A stretch of 64,000 nt of DNA from Corynebacterium imitans (GTDB lineage: Bacteria > Actinomycetota > Actinomycetes > Mycobacteriales > Mycobacteriaceae). The translations under genes were made by a program, and so were the position numbers. The stretch is taken from contig NZ_CP009211.1 of assembly GCF_000739455.1 (NCBI RefSeq), positions 1,561,458 through 1,625,457 of the forward strand, read 5' to 3'. Under the pieces are notes generated by a model. The model was not told the DNA's origin. It searched no databases and saw only the letters and a program-made list of their open reading frames with translations. Below are positions 45,925 through 55,284 of this stretch, piece by piece (position 1 is the first letter of the stretch; the number at the start of each line of letters is the position of its first letter).

Positions 45925-46419
45925 GTGGCCCACGCGAAGGATAAGGCACCGCAGGTGTACAACGGCGTTTCCGAGGCGGACGTCCCGTCTGCACGCTTCG
46001 GTTGGAGCGAGCAGAGCCGCGGCACCATCCAGGCCGCAGGCTGGGTCTCCGTCCTGTTCCTTATCGCCTACAACTTTGGCAACCACCAGGGCCACGTTGA
46101 GACCATCTGGCTGATCACCCTCGCCGTCCTCATCGCGCTCGGCCTGGTGCTGCACGCCACCCAGCCGAAGCTGAACCAGGTGCGCACCGTCACCTCCCAC
46201 AACAAGCCGCAGGGCCACGTGGAGCCGGACTGGACCTACGACCAGAAGACGCTCTCCGGTGTCTACGCCGACCTTGACGAGCGCCAGCTGCGCGCCCTGA
46301 ACATCGACCCGGCCCGCCTCGAGGGCCTGAACACCCAGCAGGCTGTCGGCGCTGCCGATGGTGTCGACGGTGTTGAGGTTGTCGAGGTTGCACCGCGCGG
46401 CAAGCACGCGGCACGCTAG
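45925..46419 (+). CDS. DUF2631 membrane protein
   Basis: A 164-residue protein with two adjacent transmembrane helices (about 38-57 and 65-83) and a soluble C-terminal tail, matching DUF2631, an actinobacterial family encoded beside dxr. Function not known. AAAGGAGT is placed seven bases before the GTG at 45925; the ATG at 45919 would sit directly on the ribosome site, so the GTG is preferred. A terminator follows at 46438-46466. Confidence 0.82.
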   Translation: MAHAKDKAPQVYNGVSEADVPSARFGWSEQSRGTIQAAGWVSVLFLIAYNFGNHQGHVETIWLITLAVLIALGLVLHATQPKLNQVRTVTSHNKPQGHVEPDWTYDQKTLSGVYADLDERQLRALNIDPARLEGLNTQQAVGAADGVDGVEVVEVAPRGKHAAR

Positions 46420-46437
46420 ATTCGCGTAGCGATCGAG

Positions 46438-46466
46438 ACCGGTCCCCTGGTAGGGGCCGGTTTTTT
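46438..46466 (+). terminator. Terminator after the DUF2631 gene
   Basis: ACCGG-CCCCT pairs with AGGGG-CCGGT (46438-46448 with 46452-46461, one mismatch) followed by TTTTTTG. Confidence 0.9.
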
Positions 46467-46559
46467 GTTGCCTATGGAGTGGTCGGTCCGGGTCTTCGGT
46501 TTTTCGGTAGATGACGTTGGAGGTTTTCGCAGGTGACGTCGGTTGCTTGGCGTGGTCGC

Positions 46560-46647
46560 AAACGGAGCTAGCTCCATTTAGACAACGCGCGCAGTAAATC
46601 CCCAGCTCGAAAAACGGCACTGCAGCCAAACGGAGCTAGCTCCATTT
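46560..46647. repeat. Palindromic repeat cluster D (2 copies, 68-bp spacing)
   Basis: GGAGCTAGCTCC at 46564-46575 and 46632-46643, 68 bp apart, the only interval in the window that is not 69. The midpoint holds AAATCCCCAGCTCG (46596-46609). Both copies have the AAAC-core-ATTTAG flanks. The cluster is in the convergent gap between the DUF2631 gene and rlmN (46420-46719), which otherwise contains only a terminator. Confidence 0.93.
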
Positions 46648-46719
46648 AGACATGCGAAAAGACGCCCGCAGCGTACTCCCAAAAACGGCGAACCCCAACG
46701 ACCACGCCTACGACCGCGC

Positions 46720-47823
46720 CTACCCCGTCTTCTCGTCGGCGGCGAGCTGACCGCAGGCGGCGGCGATCTCTTGCCCCTTGGTGTCGCGGACCGTGCAGGT
46801 CACGCCCTGGGCGATCACGCGGCGCACGAACTCGTCCTGGCGCTCGCGCGGGGAGGCGTCCCACTTCGAGCCCGGGGTCGGGTTCAGCGGGATCAGGTTG
46901 ACGTGGACACGGGACCCGAGCGCGTTGTGCAGTTTCTTACCCAGCATGTCCGCGCGGAAATCCTGGTCGTTGATGTCGCGGATCAGGGCGTACTCGATGG
47001 AGACGCGTCGGCCGGTTTGGTCGGTGTAGTAGGCAGCGGCGTCGAGCACCTCGGAGACCGCGAACCGGTTATTGATCGGCACGAGGGAGTCACGCAGCTC
47101 GTCATCAGGCGTGTGGAGCGAGACGGCGAGGGTGACGGACAGGCCCTCGTCGGCAAGCCGGCGGATCTGGGGTGCCAGACCGACCGTAGAGATGGTCACG
47201 TTGCGCTGGGAGATGCCGAAGCCGTCCGGGCTGGGCTGGGTGATCTGGCGGACCGCGGACATGAGCCGGTTGTAGTTGGCCAGCGGCTCCCCCATCCCCA
47301 TGAACACGATGTTGGACAGGCGCGAGCCTTCTGCTGCCATCATTGCGGCGGCGGCGCGGACCTGGTCGACGATTTCTGCCGTCGACAGGTTGCGGTCCAG
47401 CCCGCCCTGGCCCGTGGCGCAGAACGGACACGCCATGCCGCAACCTGCCTGAGAGGAAATGCACAGCGTGGCGCGGTCGGGGTAGCGCATGAGGACGGAC
47501 TCGAGAAGAATCCCGTCGTGGAGACGCCAGAGCGTCTTGGTGGTGTCCCCCTCATCGGTTTCCACCGTGCGAACGGGGTTGAGCAGAGTGGGAAACAGCT
47601 CGTCCTTGACCAACTGGCGCTGAGCCTCGGGCAGATCCGTCATGGTCGACGGGTCGGCCTCAAACTTGCCGTAGTAGTGGCGGGCGATCTGGTCGGCGCG
47701 GAACTTCGGCAGCCCCAGCTCTTTCAGCTTGTCGATGCGCTCTTGCTTGGACAGGTCCGCGAAGTGCTTTGGCGGCATGCCGCGCTTCGGCGTCAGCAAT
47801 TGGATCTTCGGTACATCGCTCAT
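46720..47823 (-). CDS. rlmN: dual-specificity RNA methyltransferase RlmN (23S A2503 / tRNA A37)
   Basis: A 367-residue radical SAM enzyme. The cluster-binding cysteines are in [15 protein letters not shown], the substrate-side cysteine is in the C-terminal region ([19 protein letters not shown] in part), and [10 protein letters not shown] is the SAM-binding GGE-like region. It methylates C2 of adenosine in 23S rRNA and some tRNAs. It follows cdsA after 43 bases. Confidence 0.95.
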   Translation of the reverse strand: MSDVPKIQLLTPKRGMPPKHFADLSKQERIDKLKELGLPKFRADQIARHYYGKFEADPSTMTDLPEAQRQLVKDELFPTLLNPVRTVETDEGDTTKTLWRLHDGILLESVLMRYPDRATLCISSQAGCGMACPFCATGQGGLDRNLSTAEIVDQVRAAAAMMAAEGSRLSNIVFMGMGEPLANYNRLMSAVRQITQPSPDGFGISQRNVTISTVGLAPQIRRLADEGLSVTLAVSLHTPDDELRDSLVPINNRFAVSEVLDAAAYYTDQTGRRVSIEYALIRDINDQDFRADMLGKKLHNALGSRVHVNLIPLNPTPGSKWDASPRERQDEFVRRVIAQGVTCTVRDTKGQEIAAACGQLAADEKTG

Positions 47824-47866
47824 AATGCAGCCATTCTTGCACGTAGAGCGACACTTTTCTAATCCG

Positions 47867-48775
47867 CTAGAACGGGTTCATAATCGCTGCGGCGTTCAGC
47901 AACATGTAGGTCGCACTCGCCGCCGGCAACATGCCGTCGAGACGATCCATCAGCCCGCCGTGGCCCGGCAACAAGTTGGACATGTCCTTGATACCCAGCT
48001 CGCGCTTGAACTGGCTTTCCACCAGGTCACCCATCGTGGCGCACAGCACCAAAGCAATGCCTAAGATGATGCCCATCCACCACGGGCCCTGAATAAGGAA
48101 GTGCACCACTGCAATGCCCGTAAGCACGCCAAAGCACACCGAGCCTGCGAAACCTTCCCACGATTTGTTCGGGCTGATCGCCGGTGCCATCGGGTGCGAG
48201 CCAAACATGACGCCGGCCGCGTAGCCACCGACGTCGCTCGCCACAACGCACAGCATGAAAGCGGCGATGAAGCGGCTGGCGGGGAGCGAGCCCTCGTCGA
48301 TAAGCGAGATCATGGCAGCAAAGCTGCCGAACAACGGGATCCACACCAGCACAAAAATGCCCACCGCGGTGTCACGCAAGTAGTTTTCCGGAGTGCGCTG
48401 TCGGCCGTTGTGGAACAGTCGGTAGAACATGAGGAAGAGCGCGGTGAAGGCGAACCCAGTGACCAGGCCCGCCGTGCCGTACGGCGCGGACGCCCACAGC
48501 ATGATTTGGCCAAGGATAATTAGCAAGGTGCGCGGCTGCTGGTAGCCCACCTCGCGCAGGCGGGTGAGCACCTCCCACATCGCCAACGCAACAGCGACGG
48601 CGACAAGCGGGTACCAGGCGTAAGGACCAATCAACAGCGCGGCAATCACCAACGCCCCCAGCACGAGCGCCGTGGCGATCGCCACCGGCAGGTTACGACC
48701 CGCGTTATTCTTCGGGGTCGGAGGCTTCAGGCGGATCTGTGGCCACTTGGACGCCTCGGAACTCAGTGATTGCAC
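47867..48775 (-). CDS. cdsA: phosphatidate cytidylyltransferase
   Basis: A 302-residue integral membrane enzyme making CDP-diacylglycerol for phospholipids, with about eight hydrophobic helices. The family signature is at the C-terminus: [16 protein letters not shown], followed by [16 protein letters not shown] and [11 protein letters not shown]. The GTG start has a weak GAGG site. It lies between frr and rlmN. Confidence 0.94.
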   Translation of the reverse strand: MQSLSSEASKWPQIRLKPPTPKNNAGRNLPVAIATALVLGALVIAALLIGPYAWYPLVAVAVALAMWEVLTRLREVGYQQPRTLLIILGQIMLWASAPYGTAGLVTGFAFTALFLMFYRLFHNGRQRTPENYLRDTAVGIFVLVWIPLFGSFAAMISLIDEGSLPASRFIAAFMLCVVASDVGGYAAGVMFGSHPMAPAISPNKSWEGFAGSVCFGVLTGIAVVHFLIQGPWWMGIILGIALVLCATMGDLVESQFKRELGIKDMSNLLPGHGGLMDRLDGMLPAASATYMLLNAAAIMNPF

Positions 48776-48820
48776 TTTCGCCTCGCTGATTGAATGATCG
48801 ACCTGGACTGGGCAGGAGGA

Positions 48821-49378
48821 TTAGACCTCCATCAGCTCGTCTTCCTTGCGCTGCACCAGCTCATCAATCTGCGCGACGTAGGTCTGGGTCGTTTTGTCCA
48901 GCGACTGCTCCGCGGTCTTGACCTCGTCCTCGCCCGCGTCGCCGTCCTTCTGGATCTTCTTCAGCGACTCCATGCCCTGGCGGCGCACGTTACGGATGGC
49001 AATCTTGCCCTCCTCGCCCTTCTGCTTGGAGGTCTTGACCAGGTCACGGCGGCGCTCCTCGGTCAGCTGCGGCACGGTCACGCGGATGACCTGGCCGTCG
49101 TCGGTGGGGTTGACGCCCAGGTCCGAGTTGCGGATCGCGTTCTCGATCTCCTGCAGGGTGGACATGTCGTAGGGCTTGATCAGCAGCATGCGCGGCTCCG
49201 GCACAGAAATCGTGGCCATCTGGTTGATCGGAGTCGGCGCGCCGTAGAAGTCCGCGATGACGCCGTTGAACATCGCCGGGTTTGCGCGGCCAGTACGGAT
49301 GGTGACCAGCTCGTCGCGGGTGTGCTCGACCGAGGCGGTCATGCGCTCTTCGGCGTCCAACAGAACATCATCAATCAT
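48821..49378 (-). CDS. frr: ribosome recycling factor
   Basis: A 185-residue RRF, which splits post-termination ribosomes with EF-G. The three-helix bundle sequence is clear: [13 protein letters not shown] start, [15 protein letters not shown], and [17 protein letters not shown]. The ATG at 49378 has GAGGAAAA upstream. Usually frr follows pyrH directly; here a divergent amidase gene lies between them. Confidence 0.96.
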   Translation of the reverse strand: MIDDVLLDAEERMTASVEHTRDELVTIRTGRANPAMFNGVIADFYGAPTPINQMATISVPEPRMLLIKPYDMSTLQEIENAIRNSDLGVNPTDDGQVIRVTVPQLTEERRRDLVKTSKQKGEEGKIAIRNVRRQGMESLKKIQKDGDAGEDEVKTAEQSLDKTTQTYVAQIDELVQRKEDELMEV

Positions 49379-49450
49379 GGTTTTCCTCACCTGTAGTTGT
49401 AAACGTTCCCCACTAATCTACCAGCGACACCCGCCTCCTACACTTATGCC

Positions 49451-50560
49451 ATGCAGCATTCGGCGTTTACTCACCGCGCGCACCTCGCACTCCCCCACCC
49501 CGGCCCCCAGCCGCGCTCGCGCACCCGCCTTTCCGGGTGGGAAGTGCCGGTCAAAGACTCGGCGGATGTCGCCGGCTGGCCCACCACCAACGGCAATCCG
49601 GCCCGCGCGTACACCGCCACGCGCACCGACCCGATCGTGCACATGATCCTCGGTGCCGGGGCCACCATCCCGGGCAAGACGCTCACCTCGGAGCTGGGAG
49701 CGACCTGCTACGCGGAGCGCCCCGGCGTGCCCGTCCTCGAGTCGCCCGCTCACCCGGGTTGCACGCCCGGCGGGTCCTCGACCGGTGCCGCCGTCGCCGT
49801 GGCGGAGGGCCAAGTGCGCGCCGCCCACGGCACCGATGCCGGCGGCTCCCTGCGCGTGCCCGCCGCGGCCTGCGGGATCGTCGGTTTCAAGCCGGCCGCC
49901 CCGCACGTGGCGGCCCATGGGTTCCTCACCCGCACGGTGGCCGACCAGTGCGCGCTCTACGGCATGCAGCCCTCGGTGCCCCGCCGCATGCGCATCGGGC
50001 TGCTTCTCGACGCCCTCCTCGCTCCCGCCAACCTCTCCCCCTCTATCGCCAGCGCTGTTGAGCAGGTCGCGTCTGCACTATCCCGGTACCACGAGGTGGT
50101 GCGGATACGCCCCTACCGCGAGGCGGGTGCAACCTTCGAGCACTTCTCCAACCGCATCCGCCACTCCTTTACCAGCATCGACCCGCTGGACAACGAGTAC
50201 CTCCAGTGGCTCAACGCGGAAGGCTCCCGCGTCACCCCTGCCGATATGCGGGCCGCGCGCGAGCACATCGACGCACTGCCGTACCTGCTGGCGCAGCAGT
50301 GGGATGTGGACGTGGTGCTTTCGCCCACGCTCAGCAGAACGCCGCCCAAGCTGGGGTACTTTCCGTCCCTTACGCCGGAGGAAAGTTTCTACGAGCAGAC
50401 CGTGTGGTCGCCCTGGTGCTCGGTGTTTAACGTCACCGGCAGCATGGCTATTTCCGTCGGCGGGATCCACCTGGGCGCGCTCGGTGGGGCGAGCGCGCCG
50501 TCGGTCAGCGCGACGGAGCTGTTGAACCTGGCGTGGCAGGTTGAGGGATTAGGGATTTGA
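49451..50560 (+). CDS. amidase-signature family hydrolase
   Basis: A 369-residue amidase with the Lys-Ser-Ser triad visible: Lys35 in VPVKDS, Ser109 in TPGGSSTGAA and the nucleophile Ser133 in DAGGSLRVPA. The family includes GatA, but the length is short and no gatB or gatC is adjacent, so it is a general amide hydrolase of unknown substrate. TACACT (49439-49444) is six bases before the ATG, suggesting a leaderless transcript. It is inserted head-on between pyrH and frr. Confidence 0.87.
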   Translation: MQHSAFTHRAHLALPHPGPQPRSRTRLSGWEVPVKDSADVAGWPTTNGNPARAYTATRTDPIVHMILGAGATIPGKTLTSELGATCYAERPGVPVLESPAHPGCTPGGSSTGAAVAVAEGQVRAAHGTDAGGSLRVPAAACGIVGFKPAAPHVAAHGFLTRTVADQCALYGMQPSVPRRMRIGLLLDALLAPANLSPSIASAVEQVASALSRYHEVVRIRPYREAGATFEHFSNRIRHSFTSIDPLDNEYLQWLNAEGSRVTPADMRAAREHIDALPYLLAQQWDVDVVLSPTLSRTPPKLGYFPSLTPEESFYEQTVWSPWCSVFNVTGSMAISVGGIHLGALGGASAPSVSATELLNLAWQVEGLGI

Positions 50561-50680
50561 GGAGAGCGTGAAAAATTCGACGTACATAGCTCGCCTATCC
50601 ATTTTCCACCTGGGAAAACGCCATTCCTGGAAGGCTGCTGTGTAGAAATTTTCACGGTCCCCGGCAGCCCCCCAAAGCCT
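50561..50680. other. Convergent gap amidase-pyrH
   Basis: In 120 bases there is a short hairpin TTTTCC-ACCTG-GGAAAA (near 50602-50618) that may terminate either gene, and a longer imperfect inverted pair (GTGAAAAATT near 50567 and AAATTTTCAC near 50646). I see no gene. Confidence 0.45.
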
Positions 50681-51406
50681 TTAAGCCACCAGGGTGCCGA
50701 TCTGCTCGCCCGCAACCGCGCGCGCGATGTTGCCTTCCTTGAGCAGGTTGAACACCAAAATCGGCATGTTGTTGTCCATGCACAGCGAGAACGCGGTCGC
50801 GTCCGCCACCTTCAGCTCCTGCTCGATGACCTCTCGCGGCGACACCTCGGTGAGCAGCTTGGCGTCCGGATTGGTGCGCGGGTCGTCGTCGTAGACGCCG
50901 TCCACGCCCTTGGCCATGAGCAGCACCTCGGCGCCGATCTCCAGCGCGCGCTGGGCGGCGGTGGTGTCGGTGGAGAAGTACGGCATGCCCATGCCCGCGC
51001 CGAAGATGACCACACGGCCCTTCTCCAGGTGGCGGGCGGCGCGCAGCGGCAAGTACGGCTCGGCGATTTGCGCCATGTTGATGGAGGTCTGCACGCGGCA
51101 GTCCACGCCCTTCTGCTGCAGGAAGTCTTGCAGGGCCAGGCAGTTCATCACGGTGCCGAGCATGCCCATGTAGTCAGAGCGCGCGCGATCCAGCCCGCGT
51201 TTTTGCAGCTCGGCACCGCGGAAGAAGTTGCCGCCACCGATGACCACGGCGACCTCGGTGCCGGACTTCGCCACCTCGGCGATTTGCGACGCCACGCTTT
51301 CCACCACGTCCGGGTCGATGCCAACCTTGCCGCCGCCAAACATTTCACCGCCCAGCTTGAGCATGACGCGTTTGAAGCCGTTGCGGTCGGGGGCGATATC
51401 AGTCAC
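50681..51406 (-). CDS. pyrH: UMP kinase
   Basis: A 241-residue uridylate kinase phosphorylating UMP to UDP, a hexameric amino-acid-kinase-fold enzyme. [22 protein letters not shown] and [13 protein letters not shown] are the family landmarks. The GTG has AAAGGAG nine to ten bases upstream; a -10 TAGAAT (minus, 51467-51462) lies further up. It is downstream of tsf but separated by a strong terminator, so it has its own promoter. Confidence 0.95.
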   Translation of the reverse strand: MTDIAPDRNGFKRVMLKLGGEMFGGGKVGIDPDVVESVASQIAEVAKSGTEVAVVIGGGNFFRGAELQKRGLDRARSDYMGMLGTVMNCLALQDFLQQKGVDCRVQTSINMAQIAEPYLPLRAARHLEKGRVVIFGAGMGMPYFSTDTTAAQRALEIGAEVLLMAKGVDGVYDDDPRTNPDAKLLTEVSPREVIEQELKVADATAFSLCMDNNMPILVFNLLKEGNIARAVAGEQIGTLVA

Positions 51407-51494
51407 AGTGTGACACTCCTTTTCACGAAAGCCGGATGTGCGTGGAACTTTTCGCTCACAATTCTAGCCAGAGAGCGCACGAGAAGATAAACGC

Positions 51495-51540
51495 ACAAAA
51501 ATAGCGCCCAACCCCCTGGTGAGGGAGCTGGGCGCTAAAA
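51495..51540. terminator. Terminator after tsf
   Basis: AGCGCCCA (51503-51510) pairs with TGGGCGCT (51529-51536) with partial inner pairing; flanked by AAAAAT and AAAAA, so on the minus strand the stem is followed by ATTTTTGTG. Confidence 0.9.
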
Positions 51541-51558
51541 ATCTAGGCAGGTGAAACC

Positions 51559-52377
51559 TTATGCCTGGCCGACCTCGAAGCGGACGAAGTCGGTGATCTC
51601 GATGTTGTGCTCGTCGGCGAACTGCTTCACCGTCTTCTTGGAGTCAGCCAGGGACGGCTGGTCGAGCAGGACGACGTCCTTGAAGAAGCCACCCATACGG
51701 CCCTCAACGATCTTGGCGATGGCAGCTTCCGGCTTGCCCTCGTTGCGGGTGATCTCCTCCTGGACCGCGCGCTCCTTCTCCACGACGTCGGCCGGGATGT
51801 CCTCCTGCTTGAGGAAGCGAGCCTTCATCGCAGCGATCTGCAGCGCGACCTGGTGTGCAGCCTCAGCGTCGTCGCCGGTGTAGGCAACGAGCACGCCAAC
51901 GGCCGGCGGCAGGTCAGCGGAACGCTGGTGCAGGTACTTGGCAACGTTTGCGCCCTCGACGGTGGCGGCGCGACGCAGCTCGAGCTTCTCGCCGATCTTG
52001 GCGGAGAGCACCTGGAGCGCCTCGTGCGCGGTCTGGCCGTCAACGTCAGCGTTGGCCAGCTCCTCTGCGGAGTTTGCCTTCGCTGCTGCGGCAGCGTCAG
52101 CGATCTTGGCTGCGAGATCCTTGAACTCCTGGTTCTTCGCCACGAAGTCGGTCTCTGCGTTGACCTCGACGATAGTGTTGCCGGAAACAGCAACCAGGCC
52201 CTCGAGAGCATTGCGCTCTGCGCGCTTGCCCACGTCCTTCGCGCCCTTGATGCGCAGGTTCTCCACGGCCTTGTCAAAGTCGCCGCCGGTCTCCTCGAGC
52301 GCCTTCTTGCAGTCCATCATGCCGGAGCCGGTCATCTCGCGGAGCTTCTTCACGTCTGCTGCGGTGTAGTTCGCCAT
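51559..52377 (-). CDS. tsf: elongation factor Ts
   Basis: A 272-residue nucleotide exchange factor for EF-Tu. The N-terminal UBA-like part [21 protein letters not shown] (in part) and the TDFVAKN segment are diagnostic. The ATG at 52377 has GAGGAGG upstream. Codon use is strongly biased, as expected. It follows rpsB across a 250-base gap with a large hairpin. Confidence 0.97.
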   Translation of the reverse strand: MANYTAADVKKLREMTGSGMMDCKKALEETGGDFDKAVENLRIKGAKDVGKRAERNALEGLVAVSGNTIVEVNAETDFVAKNQEFKDLAAKIADAAAAAKANSAEELANADVDGQTAHEALQVLSAKIGEKLELRRAATVEGANVAKYLHQRSADLPPAVGVLVAYTGDDAEAAHQVALQIAAMKARFLKQEDIPADVVEKERAVQEEITRNEGKPEAAIAKIVEGRMGGFFKDVVLLDQPSLADSKKTVKQFADEHNIEITDFVRFEVGQA

Positions 52378-52543
52378 TGTTGGGCGATCCTCCTCATGTA
52401 AGGTTTGTGCAACTTCCGCACCGCCTCCCGCAGAACTACGGGTAACGGCCACGCAAGTTGGCTGTGATAAGTAATCGTGTAAAGGGTAGCCGAATTCTTC
52501 ATCATCGGCATGCTAGACGCGGCTAACAGTCCCCTTCACGCAG

Positions 52544-52613
52544 TTCACCCCGCGCTTCGCTCGCGTCCCGGCCCAACTACTGGGGCGGACGTGAACCGAA
52601 GACGCGGGGTGAA
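52544..52613 (-). promoter_or_regulatory. Large structured element between rpsB and tsf
   Basis: TTCACCCCGCGCTTCG (52544-52559) pairs with 52597-52613 (16 bp, one bulged A), and inside this arm CGTCC..GGCCC pairs with GGGGC-GGACG. There is no U-run on the minus side, so it is more likely an attenuator, processing site or stabiliser than a simple terminator. Confidence 0.7.
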
Positions 52614-52628
52614 TGAAGGGTGAGGTTT

Positions 52629-53561
52629 TTAAGCCTCCTTGTCGGAGCCTTCCTCCTGCTTAGCCTGCTCGGCGGCGCGCACTGCGTGCGGCTGCTCGAC
52701 CGGTGCGACCTCCTGCGGAGCTGCAGCCTCAGCTGCGGCTGCTGCCTTCGCTGCGTCAGCGGCGGAGACGTCGTCGGAGGATGCGGCCTGCGCAGCGGCC
52801 TCGGTGGCCTCTGCCTGCAGCTTAGCGTCGTTGTCGCCTGCGGCGTCGCGAGCTGCGGCGAGCTGACGCTCTTCGCGCTGCTGCTTACCAGCGATGACTG
52901 CCTCGCCCACGACGTGGGTGAGCAGCTTGACTGCGCCGATGGCGTCGTCGTTGCCCGGGATCGGGAAGTCGACGAAGTCCGGATCGCAGTTGGTGTCCAG
53001 CACTGCAACAACGGGGATGCGCAGCTTCTGCGCCTCGTTGACGGCGATGTGCTCCTTGTTGGTGTCCACAATCCACAGTGCGGACGGGGTCTTGGTCATG
53101 TCGGCGATGCCGCCGAGCACGCGCTCAAGCTTGACTCGCTCGCGGGTGAGCATGAGGACTTCCTTCTTACCGCGGCCGGCGTAGCCGTCCTCGGCTGCGT
53201 CCATCGCCTGCAGTTCCTTCATGCGGGCGATTCGCTTGGACACGGTCTGGAAGTTGGTGAGCATGCCACCGAGCCAACGGTGGGTGACGTACGGCATGCC
53301 GACGCGCTCTGCCTCTTCCTGGATGGACTCCTGCGCCTGCTTCTTGGTGCCGACGAACAGGATGGTGCCGCCGTGCGCAACGGTCTCCTTGACAAACTCG
53401 AACGCCTCGTCGATGTAGGTCAGGGTCTGCTGCAGGTCGATGACGTAGATGCCGTTGCGGTCGGTGAAGATGAAGCGACGCATCTTCGGGTTCCAACGAC
53501 GCGTCTGGTGGCCGAAGTGGACACCGGCGTCGAGGAGTTCGCGCATGGTTACAACTGCCAT
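52629..53561 (-). CDS. rpsB: 30S ribosomal protein S2
   Basis: A 310-residue S2, with [21 protein letters not shown] (in part) at the start and [17 protein letters not shown] as core landmarks. It is longer than enteric S2 through an Ala/Glu-rich C-terminal tail (from about residue 250), common in corynebacteria. AAAGGAG eight bases before the ATG. The upstream gap (53562-53849) carries a structured leader and two DnaA boxes. Confidence 0.97.
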   Translation of the reverse strand: MAVVTMRELLDAGVHFGHQTRRWNPKMRRFIFTDRNGIYVIDLQQTLTYIDEAFEFVKETVAHGGTILFVGTKKQAQESIQEEAERVGMPYVTHRWLGGMLTNFQTVSKRIARMKELQAMDAAEDGYAGRGKKEVLMLTRERVKLERVLGGIADMTKTPSALWIVDTNKEHIAVNEAQKLRIPVVAVLDTNCDPDFVDFPIPGNDDAIGAVKLLTHVVGEAVIAGKQQREERQLAAARDAAGDNDAKLQAEATEAAAQAASSDDVSAADAAKAAAAAEAAAPQEVAPVEQPHAVRAAEQAKQEEGSDKEA

Positions 53562-53768
53562 GGGAATGTCTCCTTTGGAGAAAGTAGTTCGGTTATGTAC
53601 TGGTCTATGTGCGGGTTTTTATCCCACACCCTGGCACCGTGCGTACCGTGCACCCCGTTAAGAGGGGACCTTTGCCCGGTTCGCGTCTATCGGCGCGCGG
53701 AGTCAGCTGCGCGCAAAAGCGTGCATACTGCCGGGACAACTATACGCGCCACACGCCACAACTCCTAA
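53562..53768 (-). promoter_or_regulatory. rpsB promoter and structured leader
   Basis: A candidate -10 TATAGT lies near 53738-53743 (minus), giving a leader of about 170 bases. Hairpins visible on the minus strand include CCCCTCTTAACGGGG (near 53666-53652), GGTACGCACGGTGCC-type pairing next to it, and TGTGGGATAAAAACCCGCACA (in part) near 53630-53608. Leaders of this kind bind S2 in other bacteria to control its own synthesis; that role is inferred. Confidence 0.45.
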
Positions 53769-53798
53769 TTGTGGATAACTCGCACGCGTTATCCACAG
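53769..53798. promoter_or_regulatory. Inverted pair of DnaA boxes
   Basis: TGTGGATAA at 53770-53778 and TTATCCACA at 53789-53797 are two perfect 9-base DnaA boxes in opposite orientation, separated by 10 bases. They lie between rpsB and the M23 peptidase gene, about 25 bases upstream of the likely rpsB -10. No dnaA, dnaN or origin genes are nearby. Confidence 0.8.
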
Positions 53799-53849
53799 AT
53801 TTTTCGCTTGCTCTTCCAAACAAGCGAAGCATCTGCTTTACATAGACGC

Positions 53850-54365
53850 ATGCAATGCTTATCGACGCCCACCTATTCCCCCATCACCGCCACCCTCACA
53901 ACCCTCCTACTCCTGCTCATTACCGCCACCCCGGCACTTGCCTGGGTGGACCCCACCACCACCGCACCCTATGCCTCACAGGTGCTGCGCCCAGCCGAAA
54001 TCCCGTTGCGTAACTGGCAGCCCGGCCACCGCGGGGTGGATCTTGCCGCCGAACCTGGTGACACGATCTACGCCGCGGGAGATGGCACCGTCCACTTTGC
54101 GGGCACCGTAGCCGGCACACCGGTACTCTCCATCCATCACCCGGAGGGCTTTCGCACCACCTACCAGCCGGTGCGCACCACGCTAAAGAAGGGCGACGAG
54201 GTCACCGAGGGCGACGCCATCGGCACCCTCGCCTTCACCCCACCCAACGCCCCCAACTCGCATCTCGGCCTGCACTGGGGCGCGCTGCGCGGCAAAGACG
54301 GCTACTTCGACCCGCTCACGCTCCTGGATCCCCCGCAGATCCGGCTCAAACCGCTTGACGCTTAG
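53850..54365 (+). CDS. M23-family peptidase-like secreted protein
   Basis: A 171-residue protein with a signal peptide (hydrophobic 17-29, cleavage likely after residue 31 at PALA-WV). The mature part is an LytM domain: HRGVDLAAEPGD carries His and Asp, and HLGLHWG the C-terminal HxH. It should cut or regulate cutting of peptidoglycan peptides. LytM ligands appear complete. The ATG at 53850 is preferred because the signal peptide then starts correctly; TACATA lies close upstream. It overlaps xerC at the 3' end by four bases. Confidence 0.85.
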   Translation: MQCLSTPTYSPITATLTTLLLLLITATPALAWVDPTTTAPYASQVLRPAEIPLRNWQPGHRGVDLAAEPGDTIYAAGDGTVHFAGTVAGTPVLSIHHPEGFRTTYQPVRTTLKKGDEVTEGDAIGTLAFTPPNAPNSHLGLHWGALRGKDGYFDPLTLLDPPQIRLKPLDA

Positions 54366-55255
54366 GCCCGTGGGTGCGCCTGCTCGTAGACGCGGCGCAG
54401 TCGCTGAGCGGAGACGTGCGTGTAGATCTGCGTGGTCTGCAGGCTCGAATGCCCGAGCATTTCCTGGACCACACGCAGGTCCGCACCGCCCTCAAGGGTG
54501 TGCGTGGCCGCGGTGTGGCGCAGGGTGTGTGGCGTGATGTCAGTCAACCCTGCCCGTTGCCCGGCGCGCTCCACAATCCGGCGCACCTGCCGCTGGTCGA
54601 TACGCGCACCGCGGCTGCCAACGAACAGGGCGCGCGTCTCCCCAGCCAGCTCGTCGCGCCCCTGCTCCAGCCAGTCCTGCACGGCCAGGCTCGCCTGTGT
54701 GCCAAACGGCACGGTGCGCTGCTTGTTGCCCTTACCGGTGACTCGGGCAACCTGGCGGTCGAAGTCGAGGTCGCCAACGTCTAAGCCGGTGAGTTCGCCG
54801 ACGCGCATGCCGGTGGCGTAGAGCAGTTCGAGCATTGCGCGGTCGCGTAAGGCTTCGGCGGGGTGGGCGTCGTCGGCGGTTTCGGCCTCGACGAGTGCAC
54901 CTGCGCGATCGGGGTTGACCACGGTAGGAAGCGGACGGGAGACCTGGGAGGTGACCAGGCGGGCGGCGACGTCGGCGTCGATAAGCCCTTGCTTGTAGGC
55001 CCACGTGGAAAACCCTCGCGCGGTGGCGGTGCGGCGGGCGATGGTGGTGCGGGCTTTGCCGGCGCGGGCGGCGTCGGCAAGCCAGGTGCGCAGCGTGTCC
55101 AGGGTGAACTCGTCGAGTGTGCGCACGTAGCCGCCGAGCGAGCGCAGGTCTGCCGCGTACGCCTTGACGGTGTTTTCCGAGCGGCTCTGCACCGTGCGCG
55201 CGTAGTCGGTGTAGTCCGCCGCGGCAGCGAGAAACTGCGTGCCAACATCACTCAT
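54362..55255 (-). CDS. xerC: tyrosine recombinase XerC
   Basis: A 297-residue site-specific recombinase that with XerD resolves chromosome dimers at dif. The catalytic residues are all present: Arg151, Lys175, His243, Arg246, His269 and the nucleophile Tyr278 in TQIYTHV. TACACT (minus, 55269-55264) lies eight bases before the ATG, so the transcript may be leaderless. It lies 29 bases downstream of dprA, in the same order as in other corynebacteria. Confidence 0.93.
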   Translation of the reverse strand: MSDVGTQFLAAAADYTDYARTVQSRSENTVKAYAADLRSLGGYVRTLDEFTLDTLRTWLADAARAGKARTTIARRTATARGFSTWAYKQGLIDADVAARLVTSQVSRPLPTVVNPDRAGALVEAETADDAHPAEALRDRAMLELLYATGMRVGELTGLDVGDLDFDRQVARVTGKGNKQRTVPFGTQASLAVQDWLEQGRDELAGETRALFVGSRGARIDQRQVRRIVERAGQRAGLTDITPHTLRHTAATHTLEGGADLRVVQEMLGHSSLQTTQIYTHVSAQRLRRVYEQAHPRA

Positions 55256-55284
55256 GTCACATGAGTGTACTTGGCCCCCGCGAG

